From Utricularia gibba (taxonomy: Eukaryota > Streptophyta > Magnoliopsida > Lamiales > Lentibulariaceae), in contig NEEC01000042.1 of assembly GCA_002189035.1 (NCBI GenBank), positions 1 through 64,000 on the forward strand: a stretch of 64,000 bases of DNA, read 5' to 3'. This document shows, piece after piece, positions 20,936 to 34,057 of this stretch (the first letter of the stretch is position 1; every line of letters begins with the position of its first letter). The position numbers and the translations under genes are program-made. Under the pieces are notes generated by a model. It ran no database searches and was not told the origin of the DNA. It saw nothing but the letters and a program-made list of their open reading frames with translations.

Positions 20936-23751
20936 ATGGTTTTTCAAGGAACATATTCTCGTTTTTTGGCGGCTAGTCTCATTGGGAACCTGGTCCTAGA
21001 CCCCGATTCTGTATGGCTCATGGGGTCAACCGGATGCAAATCGATGAATACAATGATGCATTTGTTTAAATTGCGATATCACGTGCACCCTACATCATTT
21101 TTCAACAACGTACTTTATACTTGAGGAGGTGGTCTTGGGGGGGAGAGGAACCGGACAAAGGTTAGTTAGGCTTTGGCCGAAAGTAAGTTGTAGCCCGGCA
21201 AAGAAAGTGATGTATTTATTAACATTCCGTTTTCGGGGGCTGCCTACATGGTTTTTCAAGGAATATCTTTCGTTTTGTGGCGGCCAGTCTCACTAGGAAC
21301 TTGGTCCGGGCCCCCGATTCTTTATGGCTCATGAGTACAAAGGATGCAGTTCGATGAATACAATGATGCATTTGTTTAAATTACGATATCACGTGCACCC
21401 TACATGATTTTTTCAACAACTTACTTTATACTTGAGGAGGTGGTCTTCGGGGTAAGAGGAACCGGAAAAAGGTCAGCTTAGGCTTGGGCCGAAAGTATGT
21501 CTTAGCCCGGCAAATAAAGTGATGTATTTCTTAACGATCGGTTTTCGGGGTTGCCAACATGGTTTTTAAAGGAACAGCTTCTCGTTTTGTGGCGCCAGTA
21601 TCGCAAGGAACTTGGTCCGGGCCCCTGATTCTTTATGGCTCATGAGGACAAAAGAATGCAAATCGATGAAAAAAATGATGCATATGTTTAAATTACGATA
21701 TCACGTGCACCCTACATGATTTTTTCAACAACTAACTTTATACTTGAGGAGGTGGTCTTGGGGGGCAAGTGGAACCGGACAAAAGTCAGCATAGGCTTTG
21801 GCCGAAAGTAAGTTGTAGCCCGGCAAAGAAAGTGATGTATTTATTAAGGTTCGGTTTTCGGGGTTGCCAACATGGTTTTTAAAGGAACAGCTTCTCGTTT
21901 TGTGGCAGCCTGTATCGCAAGGAACTCGGTCCGGGCCCCTGATTCTTTATGGCTCATGAGGACAAAGGGATGCAAATCGATGAAAAAAATGATGCATTTG
22001 TTTAAATTACGATATCACGTGCACCCTACATGATTTTTTCAAAAACATACTTTATACTTGAGGAGGTGGTGTTCCGGGGCAAGAGGAACCGGAAAAAGGT
22101 CAGCTTAGGCTTGGGCCGAAAGTAAGTTTTATCCCGGCAAAGAAAGTGATGTATTTATTAACGTTCGGTTTTCGGGGTTGCCTACATGGTTTTTCAACGA
22201 AATGCTTCTCGTTTTGTGGCGGCCGCTCTCGCAGGGAACTTGGTCCGGGCCCCCGATGCTATATGGCTCATGAGGTCAACCAGATGCAAATCGATGAAGA
22301 CAAGCATGCTTTTTTTTTTAATTACGATATCACGTGCAGCCCACATGATTTTTTCAACAACTTACTTTATACTTGAGGAGGCGGTCTTGGGATGCACCTG
22401 GAACGGGATAAAGGTCAGGTTGGGCTTTGCCAGAGAGTTAGTTGTAGCCCGGCAAAGAAAGTGTTGTATTTATTAACGTTCGGTTTTCGGGGTTGCCTAC
22501 ATGGTTTTTCAACGAAAAGCTTCTCGTTTTGTGGCGGCCGCTCTCGCAGGGAACTTGGTCCGGGCCCCCGATGCTATATGGCTCATGAGGTCAACCAGAT
22601 GCAAATCGATGAAGACAAGCATGCTTTTTTTTAATTACGATATCACGTGCAGCCCACATGATTTTTTCAACAACTTACTTTATACTTGAGGAGGCGGTCT
22701 TGGGGTGCACCTGGAACGGGATAAAGGTCAGGTTGGGCTTTGCCAGAGAGTTAGTTGTAGCCCGGCAAAGAAAGTGTTGTATTTATTAACGTTCGGTTTT
22801 CGGGGTTGCCTACATGGTTTTTCAACGAAAAGCTTCTCGTTTTGTGGCGGCCGCTCTCGCAGGGAACTTGGTCCGGGCCCCTGATGCTATATGGCTCATG
22901 AGGTCAACCAGATGCAAATCGATGAAGACAAGCATGCTTTTTTTTTAATTACGATATCACGTGCAGCCCACATGATTTTTTCAACAACTTACTTTATACT
23001 TGAGGAGGCGGTCTTGGGGTGCACCTGGAACGGGATAAAGGTCAGGTTGGGCTTTGCCAGAGAGTTAGTTGTAGCCCGGCAAAGAAAGTGTTGTATTTAT
23101 CAAGGTTCGGTTTTCGGGGTTGCCAACATGGTTTTTCAAGGAACAGCTTCTCGTTTTGTGGCGGCCGCTCTCGCAGGGAACTTGGTCCGGGCCCCCGATG
23201 CTATATGGCTCATGAGGTCAACCAGATGCAAATCGATGAAGACAAGCATGCTTTTTTTTAATTACGATATCACGTGCACCCACATGATTTTTTCAACAAC
23301 TTACTTTATACTTGAGGAGGCGGTCTTGGGGTGCACCTGGAACGGGATAAAGGTCAGCTTAGGCTGGGCCGAAAGTAAGTTGTAGCCCGGCAAAGAAAGT
23401 GATGTATTTATCAAGGTTCGGTTTTCGGGGTTGCCAACATGGTTTTTCAAGGAACAGCTTCTCGTTTTGTGGCGGCCAGTATCGCAAGAAACTTGGTCCG
23501 GGCGCCGGATTCTTTATGGCTCATGAGGACAAAAGTATGCAAATCGATGAAAAAAATGATGCATTTGTTTAAATTACGATATCACGTGCACCCTACATGA
23601 TTTTTTCAAACACTTACTTTATACTTGAGGAGGTGGTCTTGGGGGCAAGAGGAACCGGACAAAGGTCAGCTTAGGCTTGGGCCGAAAGTAAGTTGTAGCC
23701 CGCAAAGAAAGTGATGTATTTATTAACATTCAGTTTTCGGGGGCTGCCTAC
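20936..23751. repeat. Transition unit between domains I and II (9 monomers)
   Basis: C (20936), I (about 21248), H/B hybrid (about 21560), B-like (about 21872), A (22186), A (22501), A (about 22815), A' (about 23130) and B (about 23442). It contains the last I/H-type monomers and the first A-types of the right arm. The three A monomers between 22186 and 23130 are nearly identical, indicating recent local amplification. Confidence 0.8.
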
Positions 23752-25309
23752 ATGGTTTTTCAAGGAACATATTCTCGTTTTTTGGCGGCTAGTCTCATTG
23801 GGAACCTGGTCCTAGACCCCGATTCTGTATGGCTCATGGGGTCAACCGGATGCAAATCGATGAATACAATGATGCATTTGTTTAAATTGCGATATCACGT
23901 GCACCCTACATCATTTTTTCAACAACGTACTTTATACTTGAGGAGGTGGTCTTGGGGGGGAGAGGAACCGGACAAAGGTTAGCATAGGCTTTGGTCGAAA
24001 GTAAGTTGTAGCCCGGCAAAGAAAGTGATGTATGTATTTACGTTCGGTTTTCGGGGTTGCCTACATGGTTTTTTAACGAAAAGCTTCTCGTTTTGTGGCG
24101 GCCGTCTCGCAGGGAACTTGGTCCGGGCCCCCGATTCTATATGGCTCATGAGGTCAACCAGATGCAAATCGATGAAGACAAGATGCTTTTTTTTAATTAC
24201 GATATCACGTGCACCCACATGATTTTTTCAACAACTTACTTTATACTTGAGGAGGCGGTCTTGGGGTGCACCTGGAACGGATAAAGGTCAGGTGGGCTTT
24301 GCCAGAAGTTAGTTGTAGCCCGGCAAAGAAAGTGTTGTATTTATTAACGTTCGGTTTTCGGGTTGCCTACATGGTTTTTTAACGAAAAGCTTCTCGTTTT
24401 GTGGCGGCCGCTCTCGCAGGGAACTTGGTCCGGGCCCCTGATGCTATATGGCTCATGAGGTCAACCAGATGCAAATCGATGAAGACAAGCATGCTTTTTT
24501 TTTAATTACGATATCACGTGCAGCCCACATGATTTTTTCAACAACTTACTTTATACTTGAGGAGGCGGTCTTGGGGTGCACCTGGAACGGGATAAAGGTC
24601 AGGTTGGGCTTTGCCAGAGAGTTAGTTGTAGCCCGGCAAAGAAAGTGTTGTATTTATCAAGGTTCGGTTTTCGGGGTTGCCAACATGGTTTTTCAAGGAA
24701 CAGCTTCTCGTTTTGTGGCGGCCGCTCTCGCAGGGAACTTGGTCCGGGCCCCCGATGCTATATGGCTCATGAGGTCAACCAGATGCAAATCGATGAAGAC
24801 AAGCATGCTTTTTTTTTAATTACGATATCACGTGCAGCCCACATGATTTTTTCAACAACTTACTTTATACTTGAGGAGGCGGTCTTGGGGTGCACCTGGA
24901 ACGGGATAAAGGTCAGCTTAGGCTGGGCCGAAAGTAAGTTGTAGCCCGGCAAAGAAAGTGATGTATTTATCAAGGTTCGGTTTTCGGGGTTGCCAACATG
25001 GTTTTTCAAGGAACAGCTTCTCGTTTTGTGGCGGCCAGTATCGCAAGAAACTTGGTCCGGGCGCCTGATTCTTTATGGCTCATGAGGACAAAAGTATGCA
25101 AATCGATGAAAAAATGATGCATTTGTTTAAATTACGATATCACGTGCACCCTACATGATTTTTTCAAACACTTACTTTATACTTGAGGAGGTGGTCTTGG
25201 GGGCAAGAGGAACCGGACAAAGGTCAGCTTAGGCTTGGGCCGAAAGTAAGTTGTAGCCCGTCAAAGAAAGTGATGTATTTATTAACATTCGTTTTCGGGG
25301 GCTGCCTAC
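23752..25309. repeat. Domain II HOR unit C-(D/A)-A-A'-B
   Basis: Five monomers, 1558 bp. The second monomer (ATG about 24066) begins as D (gtatgtatttacg) and ends as A (NotI-type core with one base missing, then a poly-T tail), a recombinant replacing D-E-A. Confidence 0.8.
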
Positions 25310-26559
25310 ATGGTTTTTCAAGGAACATATTCTCGTTTTTTGGCGGCTAGTCTCATTGGGAACCTGGTCCTAGACCCCGATTCTGTATGGCTCATGGGGT
25401 CAACCGGATGCAAATCGATGAATACAATGATGCATTTGTTTAAATTGCGATATCACGTGCACCCTACATCATTTTTTCAACAACGTACTTTATACTTGAG
25501 GAGGTGGTCTTGGGGGGGGAGAGGAACCGGACAAAGGTTAGCATAGGCTTTGGTCGAAAGTTAGTTGTAGCCCGGCAAAGAAAAGTGATGTATTATTTAC
25601 GTTCGGTTTTCGGGTTTGCCTACATGGTTTTTCAACGAAAAGCTTCTCGTTTTGTGGCGGCCGCTCTCGCAGGGAACTTGGTCCGGGCCCCCGATGCTAT
25701 ATGGCTCATGAGGTCAACCAGATGCAAATCGATGAAGACAAGCATGCTTTTTTTTAATTACGATATCACGTGCAGCCCACATGATTTTTTCAACAACTTA
25801 CTTTATACTTGAGGAGGCGGTCTTGGGGTGCACCTGGAACGGGATAAAGGTCAGGTTGGGCTTTGCCAGAGAGTTAGTTGTAGCCCGGCAAAGAAAGTGT
25901 TGTATTTATTAACGTTCGGTTTTCGGGTTGCCTACATGGTTTTTCAACGAAAAGCTTCTCGTTTTGTGGCGGCCGCTCTCGCAGGGAACTTGGTCCGGGC
26001 CCCGATGCTATATGGCTCATGAGGTCAACAGATGCAAATCGATGAAGACAAGCATGCTTTTTTTTTAATTACGATATCACGTGCAGCCCACATGATTTTT
26101 TCAACAACTTACTTTATACTTGAGGAGGCGGTCTTGGGGTGCACCTGGAACGGGATAAAGGTCAGGTTGGGCTTTGCCAGAGAGTTAGTTGTAGCCCGGC
26201 AAAGAAAGTGTTGTATTTATCAAGGTTCGGTTTTCGGGGTTGCCAACATGGTTTTTCAAGGAACAGCTTCTCGTTTTGTGGCGGCCAGTATCGCAAGAAC
26301 TTGGTCCGGGCGCCTGATTCTTTATGGCTCATGAGGACAAAAGTATGCAAATCGATGAAAAAAATGATGCATTTGTTTAAATTACGATATCACGTGCACC
26401 CTACATGATTTTTTCAAACACTTACTTTATACTTGAGGAGGTGGTCTTGGGGGCAAGAGGAACCGGACAAAGGTCAGCTTAGGCTTGGGCCGAAAGTAAG
26501 TTGTAGCCCGCAAAGAAAGTGATGTATTTATTAACATTCAGTTTTCGGGGGCTGCCTAC
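25310..26559. repeat. Domain II HOR unit C-(D/A)-A-B
   Basis: Four monomers, 1250 bp. It shares the D/A recombinant monomer with the preceding unit, so the two units descend from one another. Confidence 0.8.
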
Positions 26560-28125
26560 ATGGTTTTTCAAGGAACATATTCTCGTTTTTTGGCGGCTAG
26601 TCTCATTGGGAACCTGGTCCTAGACCCCGATTCTGTATGGCTCATGGGGTCAACCGGATGCAAATCGATGAATACAATGATGCATTTGTTTAAATTGCGA
26701 TATCACGTGCACCCTACATCATTTTTTCAACAACGTACTTTATACTTGAGGAGGTGGTCTTGGGGGGGAGAGGAACCGGACAAAGGTTAGCATAGGCTTT
26801 GGTCGAAAGTTAGTTGTAGCCCGGCAAAGAAAAGTGATGTATGTATTTACGTTCGGTTTTCGGGGATGCTTACATGGTTTTTCAAGGAACAACTTCTCCT
26901 TTAGTGGCGGCCAGTCTCGCTAGGAACTTGGTCCGGGCCCCTGATTCTTTATGGCTCATGAGGACAAAAGGATGCAAATCGATGAATACAATGATGCATT
27001 TGTTTAAATTACGATATCACGTGCACCCCACATCATTTTTTCAACAACTTACTTCATACTTGATGAGGTGGTCTTGGGAGGCAAGAGGAACCGGACAAAG
27101 GTCAGCTTAGGCTTGGGCCGAAAGTAAGTTATAGCCCGGCAAATAAAGTGAAGTATTTATTAACATTCGGTTTTCGAGGTTGCCTACATGGTTTTTCAAG
27201 GAACAACTTCTCCTTTAGTGGCGGCCAGTCTCGCTAGGAACTTGGTCCGGGCCCCTGATTCTTTATGGCTCAAGAGGACAAAAGGATGCAAATCGATGAA
27301 TACAATGATGCATTTGTTTAAATTACGATATCACGTGCACCCCACATCATTTTTTCAACAACTTACTTTATACTTGAAGAGGCGGTCTTGGGGTGCACCT
27401 AGAACGGGACAAAGGTCAGGTTGGGCTTTGCCAGAGAGTTAGTTGTAGCCCGGCAAAGAAAGTGATGTATTTATTAACGTTCGGTTTTCGGGGTTGCCTA
27501 CATGGTTTTTCAACGAAAGCTTCTCGTTTTGTGGCGGCCGCTCTCGCAGGGAACTTGGTCCGGGCCCCCGATGCTATATGGCTCATGAGGTCAACCAGAT
27601 GCAAATCGATGAAGACAAGCATGCTTTTTTTTTAATTACGATATCACGTGCAGCCCACATGATTTTTTCAACAACTTACTTTATACTTGAGGAGGCGGTC
27701 TTGGGGTGCACCTGGAACGGGATAAAGGTCAGGTTGGGCTTTGCCAGAAGTTAGTTGTAGCCCGGCAAAGAAAGTGATGTATTTATCAAGGTTCGGTTTT
27801 CGGGGTTGCCAACATGGTTTTTCAAGGAACAGCTTCTCGTTTTGTGGCGGCCAGTATCGCAAGAACTTGGTCCGGGCGCCTGATTCTTTATGGCTCATGA
27901 GGACAAAAGTATGCAAATCGATGAAAAAAATGATGCATTTGTTTAAATTACGATATCACGTGCACCCTACATGATTTTTTCAAACACTTACTTTATACTT
28001 GAGGAGGTGGTCTTGGGGGCAAGAGGAACCGGACAAAGGTCAGCTTAGGCTTGGGCCGAAAGTAAGTTGTAGCCCGCAAAGAAAGTGATGTATTTATTAA
28101 CATTCTGTTTTCGGGGGCTGCCTAC
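26560..28125. repeat. Domain II HOR unit C-D-E-A-B (reference five-mer)
   Basis: C (26560), D (about 26873), E (27188), A (about 27502) and B (about 27815); 1566 bp. All five types appear once, so I use it as the reference HOR. Confidence 0.85.
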
Positions 28126-29371
28126 ATGGTTTTTCAAGGAACATATTCTCGTTTTTTGGCGGCTAGTCTCATTGGGAACCTGGTCCTAGACCCCGATTCT
28201 GTATGGCTCATGGGGTCAACCGGATGCAAATCGATGAATACAATGATGCATTTGTTTAAATTGCGATATCACGTGCACCCTACATCATTTTTTCAACAAC
28301 GTACTTTATACTTGAGGAGGTGGTCTTGGGGGGGAGAGGAACCGGACAAAGGTTAGCATAGGCTTGGTCGAAAGTTAGTTGTAGCCCGGCAAAGAAAAGT
28401 GATGTATGTATTTACGTTCGGTTTTCGGGGATGCTACATGGTTTTTCAAGGAACAACTTCTCCTTTAGTGGCGGCCAGTCTCGCTAGGAACTTGGTCCGG
28501 GCCCCTGATTCTTTATGGCTCATGAGGACAAAAGGATGCAAATCGATGAATACAATGATGCATTTGTTTAAATTACGATATCACGTGCACCCCACATCAT
28601 TTTTTCAACAACTTACTTTATACTTGAAGAGGCGGTCTTGGGTGCACCTAGAACGGGACAAAGGTCAGGTTGGGCTTTGCCAGAGAGTTAGTTGTAGCCC
28701 GGCAAAGAAAGTGATGTATTTATTAACGTTCGGTTTTCGGGGTTGCCTACATGGTTTTTCAACGAAAGCTTCTCGTTTTGTGGCGGCCGCTCTCGCAGGG
28801 AACTTGGTCCGGGCCCCGATGCTATATGGCTCATGAGGTCAACCAGATGCAAATCGATGAAGACAAGCATGCTTTTTTTTTAATTACGATATCACGTGCA
28901 GCCCACATGATTTTTTCAACAACTTACTTTATACTTGAGGAGGCGGTCTTGGGGTGCACCTGGAACGGGATAAAGGTCAGCTTAGGCTTGCCGAAAGTAA
29001 GTTGTAGCCCGGCAAAGAAAGTGATGTATTTATCAAGGTTCGGTTTTCGGGGTTGCCAACATGGTTTTTCAAGGAACAGCTTCTCGTTTTGTGGCGGCCA
29101 GTCTCGCAAGAACTTGGTCCGGGCGCCTGATTCTTTATGGCTCATGAGGACAAAAGATGCAAATCGATGAAAAAAATGATGCATTTGTTTAAATTACGAT
29201 ATCACGTGCACCCTACATGATTTTTTCAAACACTTACTTTATACTTGAGGAGGTGGTCTTGGGGGCAAGAGGAACCGGACAAAGGTCAGCTTAGGCTTGG
29301 GCCGAAAGTAAGTTGTAGCCCGCAAAGAAAGTGATGTATTTATTAACATTCGGTTTTCGGGGGCTGCCTAC
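28126..29371. repeat. Domain II HOR unit C-D-A-B
   Basis: Four monomers, 1246 bp; the reference five-mer without E. Confidence 0.8.
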
Positions 29372-30621
29372 ATGGTTTTTCAAGGAACATATTCTCGTTT
29401 TTTGGCGGCTAGTCTCATTGGGAACCTGGTCCTAGACCCCGATTCTGTATGGCTCATGGGGTCAACCGGATGCAAATCGATGAATACAATGATGCATTTG
29501 TTTAAATTACGATATCACGTGCACCCACATCATTTTTTCAACAACTTACTTTATACTTGAGGAGGTGGTCTTGGGGGGGAGAGGAACCGGACAAAGGTTA
29601 GCATAGGCTTTGGTCGAAAGTAAGTTGTAGCCCGGCAAAGAAAAGTGATGTATGTATTTACGTTCGGTTTTCGGGTTGCCTACATGGTTTTTCAAGGAAC
29701 AACTTCTCCTTTAGTGGCGGCCAGTCTCGCTAGGAACTTGGTCCGGGCCCCTGATTCTTTATGGCTCAAGAGGACAAAAGGATGCAAATCGATGAATACA
29801 ATGATGCATTTGTTTAAATTACGATATCACGTGCACCCCACATCATTTTTTCAACAACTTACTTTATACTTGAGAGGCGGTCTTGGGGTGCACCTAGAAC
29901 GGGACAAAGGTCAGGTTGGGCTTTGCCAGAGAGTTAGTTGTAGCCCGGCAAAGAAAGTGATGTATTTATTAACGTTCGGTTTTCGGGGTTGCCTACATGG
30001 TTTTTCAACGAAAGCTTCTCGTTTTGTGGCGGCCGCTCTCGCAGGGAACTTGGTCCGGGCCCCGATGCTATATGGCTCATGAGGTCAACCAGATGCAAAT
30101 CGATGAAGACAAGCATGCTTTTTTTTTAATTACGATATCACGTGCAGCCCACATGATTTTTTCAACAACTTACTTTATACTTGAGGAGGCGGTCTTGGGG
30201 TGCACCTGGAACGGGATAAAGGTCAGCTTAGGCTGGGCCGAAAGTAAGTTGTAGCCCGGCAAAGAAAGTGATGTATTTATCAAGGTTCGGTTTTCGGGGT
30301 TGCCAACATGGTTTTTCAAGGAACAGCTTCTCGTTTTGTGGCGGCCAGTATCGCAAGAAACTTGGTCCGGGCGCCTGATTCTTTATGGCTCATGAGGACA
30401 AAAGTATGCAAATCGATGAAAAAAATGATGCATTTGTTTAAATTACGATATCACGTGCACCCTACATGATTTTTTCAAAACACTTACTTTATACTTGAGG
30501 AGGTGGTCTTGGGGGGCAAGAGGAACCGGACAAAGGTCAGCTTAGGCTTGGGCCGAAAGTAAGTTGTAGCCCGGCAAAGAAAGTGATGTATTTATTAACA
30601 TTCAGTTTTCGGGGCTGCCTA
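29372..30621. repeat. Domain II HOR unit C-(D/E)-A-B
   Basis: Four monomers, 1250 bp. The second monomer has a D head (gtatgtatttacg) and an E tail (ctcaagagg), the expected product of unequal exchange between D and E. Confidence 0.8.
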
Positions 30622-32181
30622 CATGGTTTTTCAAGGAACATATTCTCGTTTTTTGGCGGCTAGTCTCATTGGGAACCTGGTCCTAGACCCCGATTCTGTA
30701 TGGCTCATGGGTCAACCGGATGCAAATCGATGAATACAATGATGCATTTGTTTAAATTGCGATATCACGTGCACCCTACATCATTTTTTCAACAACGTAC
30801 TTTATACTTGAGGAGGTGGTCTTGGGGGGGAGAGGAACCGGACAAAGGTTAGCATAGGCTTTGGCCGAAAGTAAGTTGTAGCCCGGCAAAGAAAGTGATA
30901 TATGTATTTACGTTCGGTTTTCGGGTTGCCTACATGGTTTTTCAAGGAACAACTTCTCCTTTAGTGGCGGCCAGTCTCGCTAGGAACTTGGTCCGGGCCC
31001 CTGATTCTTTATGGCTCAAGAGGACAAAAGGATGCAAATCGATGAATACAATGATGCATTTGTTTAAATTACGATATCACGTGCACCCACATCATTTTTT
31101 CAACAACTTACTTTATACTTGAAGAGGCGGTCTTGGGGTGCACCTAGAACGGGACAAAGGTCAGGTTGGGCTTTGCCAGAGAGTTAGTTGTAGCCCGGCA
31201 AAGAAAGTGATGTATTTATTAACGTTCGGTTTTCGGGGTTGCCTACATGGTTTTTCAACGAAAGCTTCTCGTTTTGTGGCGGCCGCTCTCGCAGGGAACT
31301 TGGTCCGGGCCCCCGATGCTATATGGCTCATGAGGTCAACCAGATGCAAATCGATGAAGACAAGCATGCTTTTTTTTTTAATTACGATATCACGTGCAGC
31401 CCACATGATTTTTTCAACAACTTACTTTATACTTGAGGAGGCGGTCTTGGGTGCACCTGGAACGGGATAAAGGTCAGGTTGGGCTTTGCCAGAGAGTTAG
31501 TTGTAGCCCGGCAAAGAAAGTGATGTATTTATTAACGTTCGGTTTTCGGGGTTGCCTACATGGTTTTTCAAGGAAAAGCTTCTCGTTTTGTGGCGGCCGC
31601 TCTCGCAGGGAACTTGGTCCGGGCCCCCGATGCTATATGGCTCATGAGGTCAACCAGATGCAAATCGATGAAGACAAGCATGCTTTTTTTTTTAATTACG
31701 ATATCACGTGCAGCCCACATGATTTTTTCAACAACTTACTTTATACTTGAGGAGGCGGTCTTGGGGTGCACCTGAACGGGATAAAGGTCAGTTGGGCTTT
31801 GCCGAGAGTTAGTTGTAGCCCGGCAAAGAAAGTGATGTATTTATCAAGGTTCGGTTTTCGGGGTTGCCAACATGGTTTTTCAAGGAACAGCTTCTCGTTT
31901 TGTGGCGGCCAGTATCGCAAGAACTTGGTCCGGGCGCCTGATTCTTTATGGCTCATGAGGACAAAAGATGCAAATCGATGAAAAAATGATGCATTTGTTT
32001 AAATTACGATATCACGTGCACCCTACATGATTTTTTCAACAACTTACTTTATACTTGAGGAGGTGCTCTTGGGGGGCAAGAGGAACCGGACAAAGGTCAG
32101 CTTAGGCTTGGCCGAAAGTAAGTTGTAGCCCGGCAAAGAAAGTGATGTATTTATTAACGTTCGGTTTTCGGGGCTGCCTAC
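30622..32181. repeat. Domain II HOR unit C-(D/E)-A-A-B
   Basis: Five monomers, 1560 bp; the previous unit plus one A. The second A reads caaggaaaagcttc, mixing A and A' starts. Confidence 0.8.
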
Positions 32182-34057
32182 ATGGTTTTTCAAGGAACAT
32201 ATTCTCGTTTTTTGGCGGCTAGTCTCATTGGGAACCTGGTCCTAGACCCCGATTCTTATGGCTCATGGGGTCAACCGGATGCAAATCGATGAATACAATG
32301 ATGCATTTGTTTAAATTACGATATCACGTGCACCCCACATCATTTTTTCAACAACGTACTTTATACTTGAGGAGGTGGTCTTGGGGGCAAGAGGAACCGG
32401 ACAAGGTCAGCTTAGGCTTGGGCCGAAAGTAAGTTGTAGCCCGGCAAAAAAGTGAAGTATTTATTAACGTTCGGTTTTCGGGTTGCCTACATGGTTTTTC
32501 AAGGAACAACTTCTCCTTTAGTGGCGGCCAGTCTCGCTAGGAACTTGGTCCGGGCCCCTGATTCTTTATGGCTCAAGAGGACAAAAGGATGCAAATCGAT
32601 GAATACAATGATGCATTTGTTTAAATTACGATATCACGTGCACCCCACATCATTTTTTCAACAACTTACTTTATACTTGAAGAGGCGGTCTTGGGGTGCA
32701 CCTAGAACGGGACAAAGGTCAGGTTGGGCTTTGCCAGAGAGTTAGTTGTAGCCCGGCAAAGAAAGTGATGTATTTATTAACGTTCGGTTTTCGGGTTGCC
32801 TACATGGTTTTTCAACGAAAAGCTTCTCGTTTTGTGGCGGCCGCTCTCGCAGGGAACTTGGTCCGGGCCCCCGATGCTATATGGCTCATGAGGTCAACCA
32901 GATGCAAATCGATGAAGACAAGCATGCTTTTTTTTTTAATTACGATATCACGTGCAGCCCACATGATTTTTTCAACAACTTACTTTATACTTGAGGAGGC
33001 GGTCTTGGGTGCACCTGGAACGGGATAAAGGTCAGGTTGGGCTTTGCCAGAGAGTTAGTTGTAGCCCGGCAAAGAAAGTGTTGTATTTATTAACGTTCGG
33101 TTTTCGGGTTGCCTACATGGTTTTTCAACGAAAAGCTTCTCGTTTTGTGGCGGCCGCTCTCGCAGGGAACTTGGTCCGGGCCCCGATGCTATATGGCTCA
33201 TGAGGTCAACCAGATGCAAATCGATGAAGACAAGCATGCTTTTTTTTAATTACGATATCACGTGCAGCCCACATGATTTTTTCAACAACTTACTTTATAC
33301 TTGAGGAGGCGGTCTTGGGGTGCACCTAGAACGGGACAAAGGTCAGGTTGGGCTTTGCCAGAGAGTTAGTTGTAGCCCGGCAAAGAAAGTGATGTATTTA
33401 TCAAGGTTCGGTTTTCGGGGTTGCCAACATGGTTTTTCAAGGAACAGCTTCTCGTTTTGTGGCGGCCGCTCTCGCAGGGAACTTGGTCCGGGCCCCCGAT
33501 GCTATATGGCTCATGAGGTCAACCAGATGCAAATCGATGAAGACAAGCATGCTTTTTTTTTTAATTACGATATCACGTGCAGCCCACATGATTTTTTCAA
33601 CAACTTACTTTATACTTGAGGAGGCGGTCTTGGGGTGCACCTGGAACGGGATAAAGGTCAGCTTAGGCATGGGCCGAAAGTAAGTTGTAGCCCGGCAAAG
33701 AAAGTGATGTATTTATCAAGGTTCGGTTTTCGGGGTTGCCAACATGGTTTTTCAAGGAACAGCTTCTCGTTTTGTGGCGGCCAGTATCGCAAGAAACTTG
33801 GTCCGGGCGCCTGATTCTTTATGGCTCATGAGGACAAAAGTATGCAAATCGATGAAAAAAATGATGCATTTGTTTAAATTACGATATCACGTGCACCCTA
33901 CATGATTTTTTCAAACACTTACTTTATACTTGAGGAGGTGGTCTTGGGGGGCAAGAGGAACCGGACAAAGGTCAGCTTAGGCTTGGGCCGAAAGTAAGTT
34001 GTAGCCCGCAAAGAAAGTGATGTATTTATTAACATTCAGTTTTCGGGGGCTGCCTAC
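32182..34057. repeat. Domain II HOR unit C-E-A-A-A'-B
   Basis: Six monomers, 1876 bp; D absent and the A slot expanded to three. Confidence 0.8.

Noticed and set aside
22152-22200. CENP-B-box-like motif at ttcggttttcgggg in each monomer
   Set aside because: The TTCG and CGGG halves are five bases apart rather than seven and the central A is missing, so it does not match the mammalian consensus; plants are also not known to use that box.
26750-26775. G-quadruplex from the variable G-run after ggtctt
   Set aside because: There is usually one run of four to eight G at this point per monomer, and other G-runs are too short and distant for a convincing intramolecular quadruplex.
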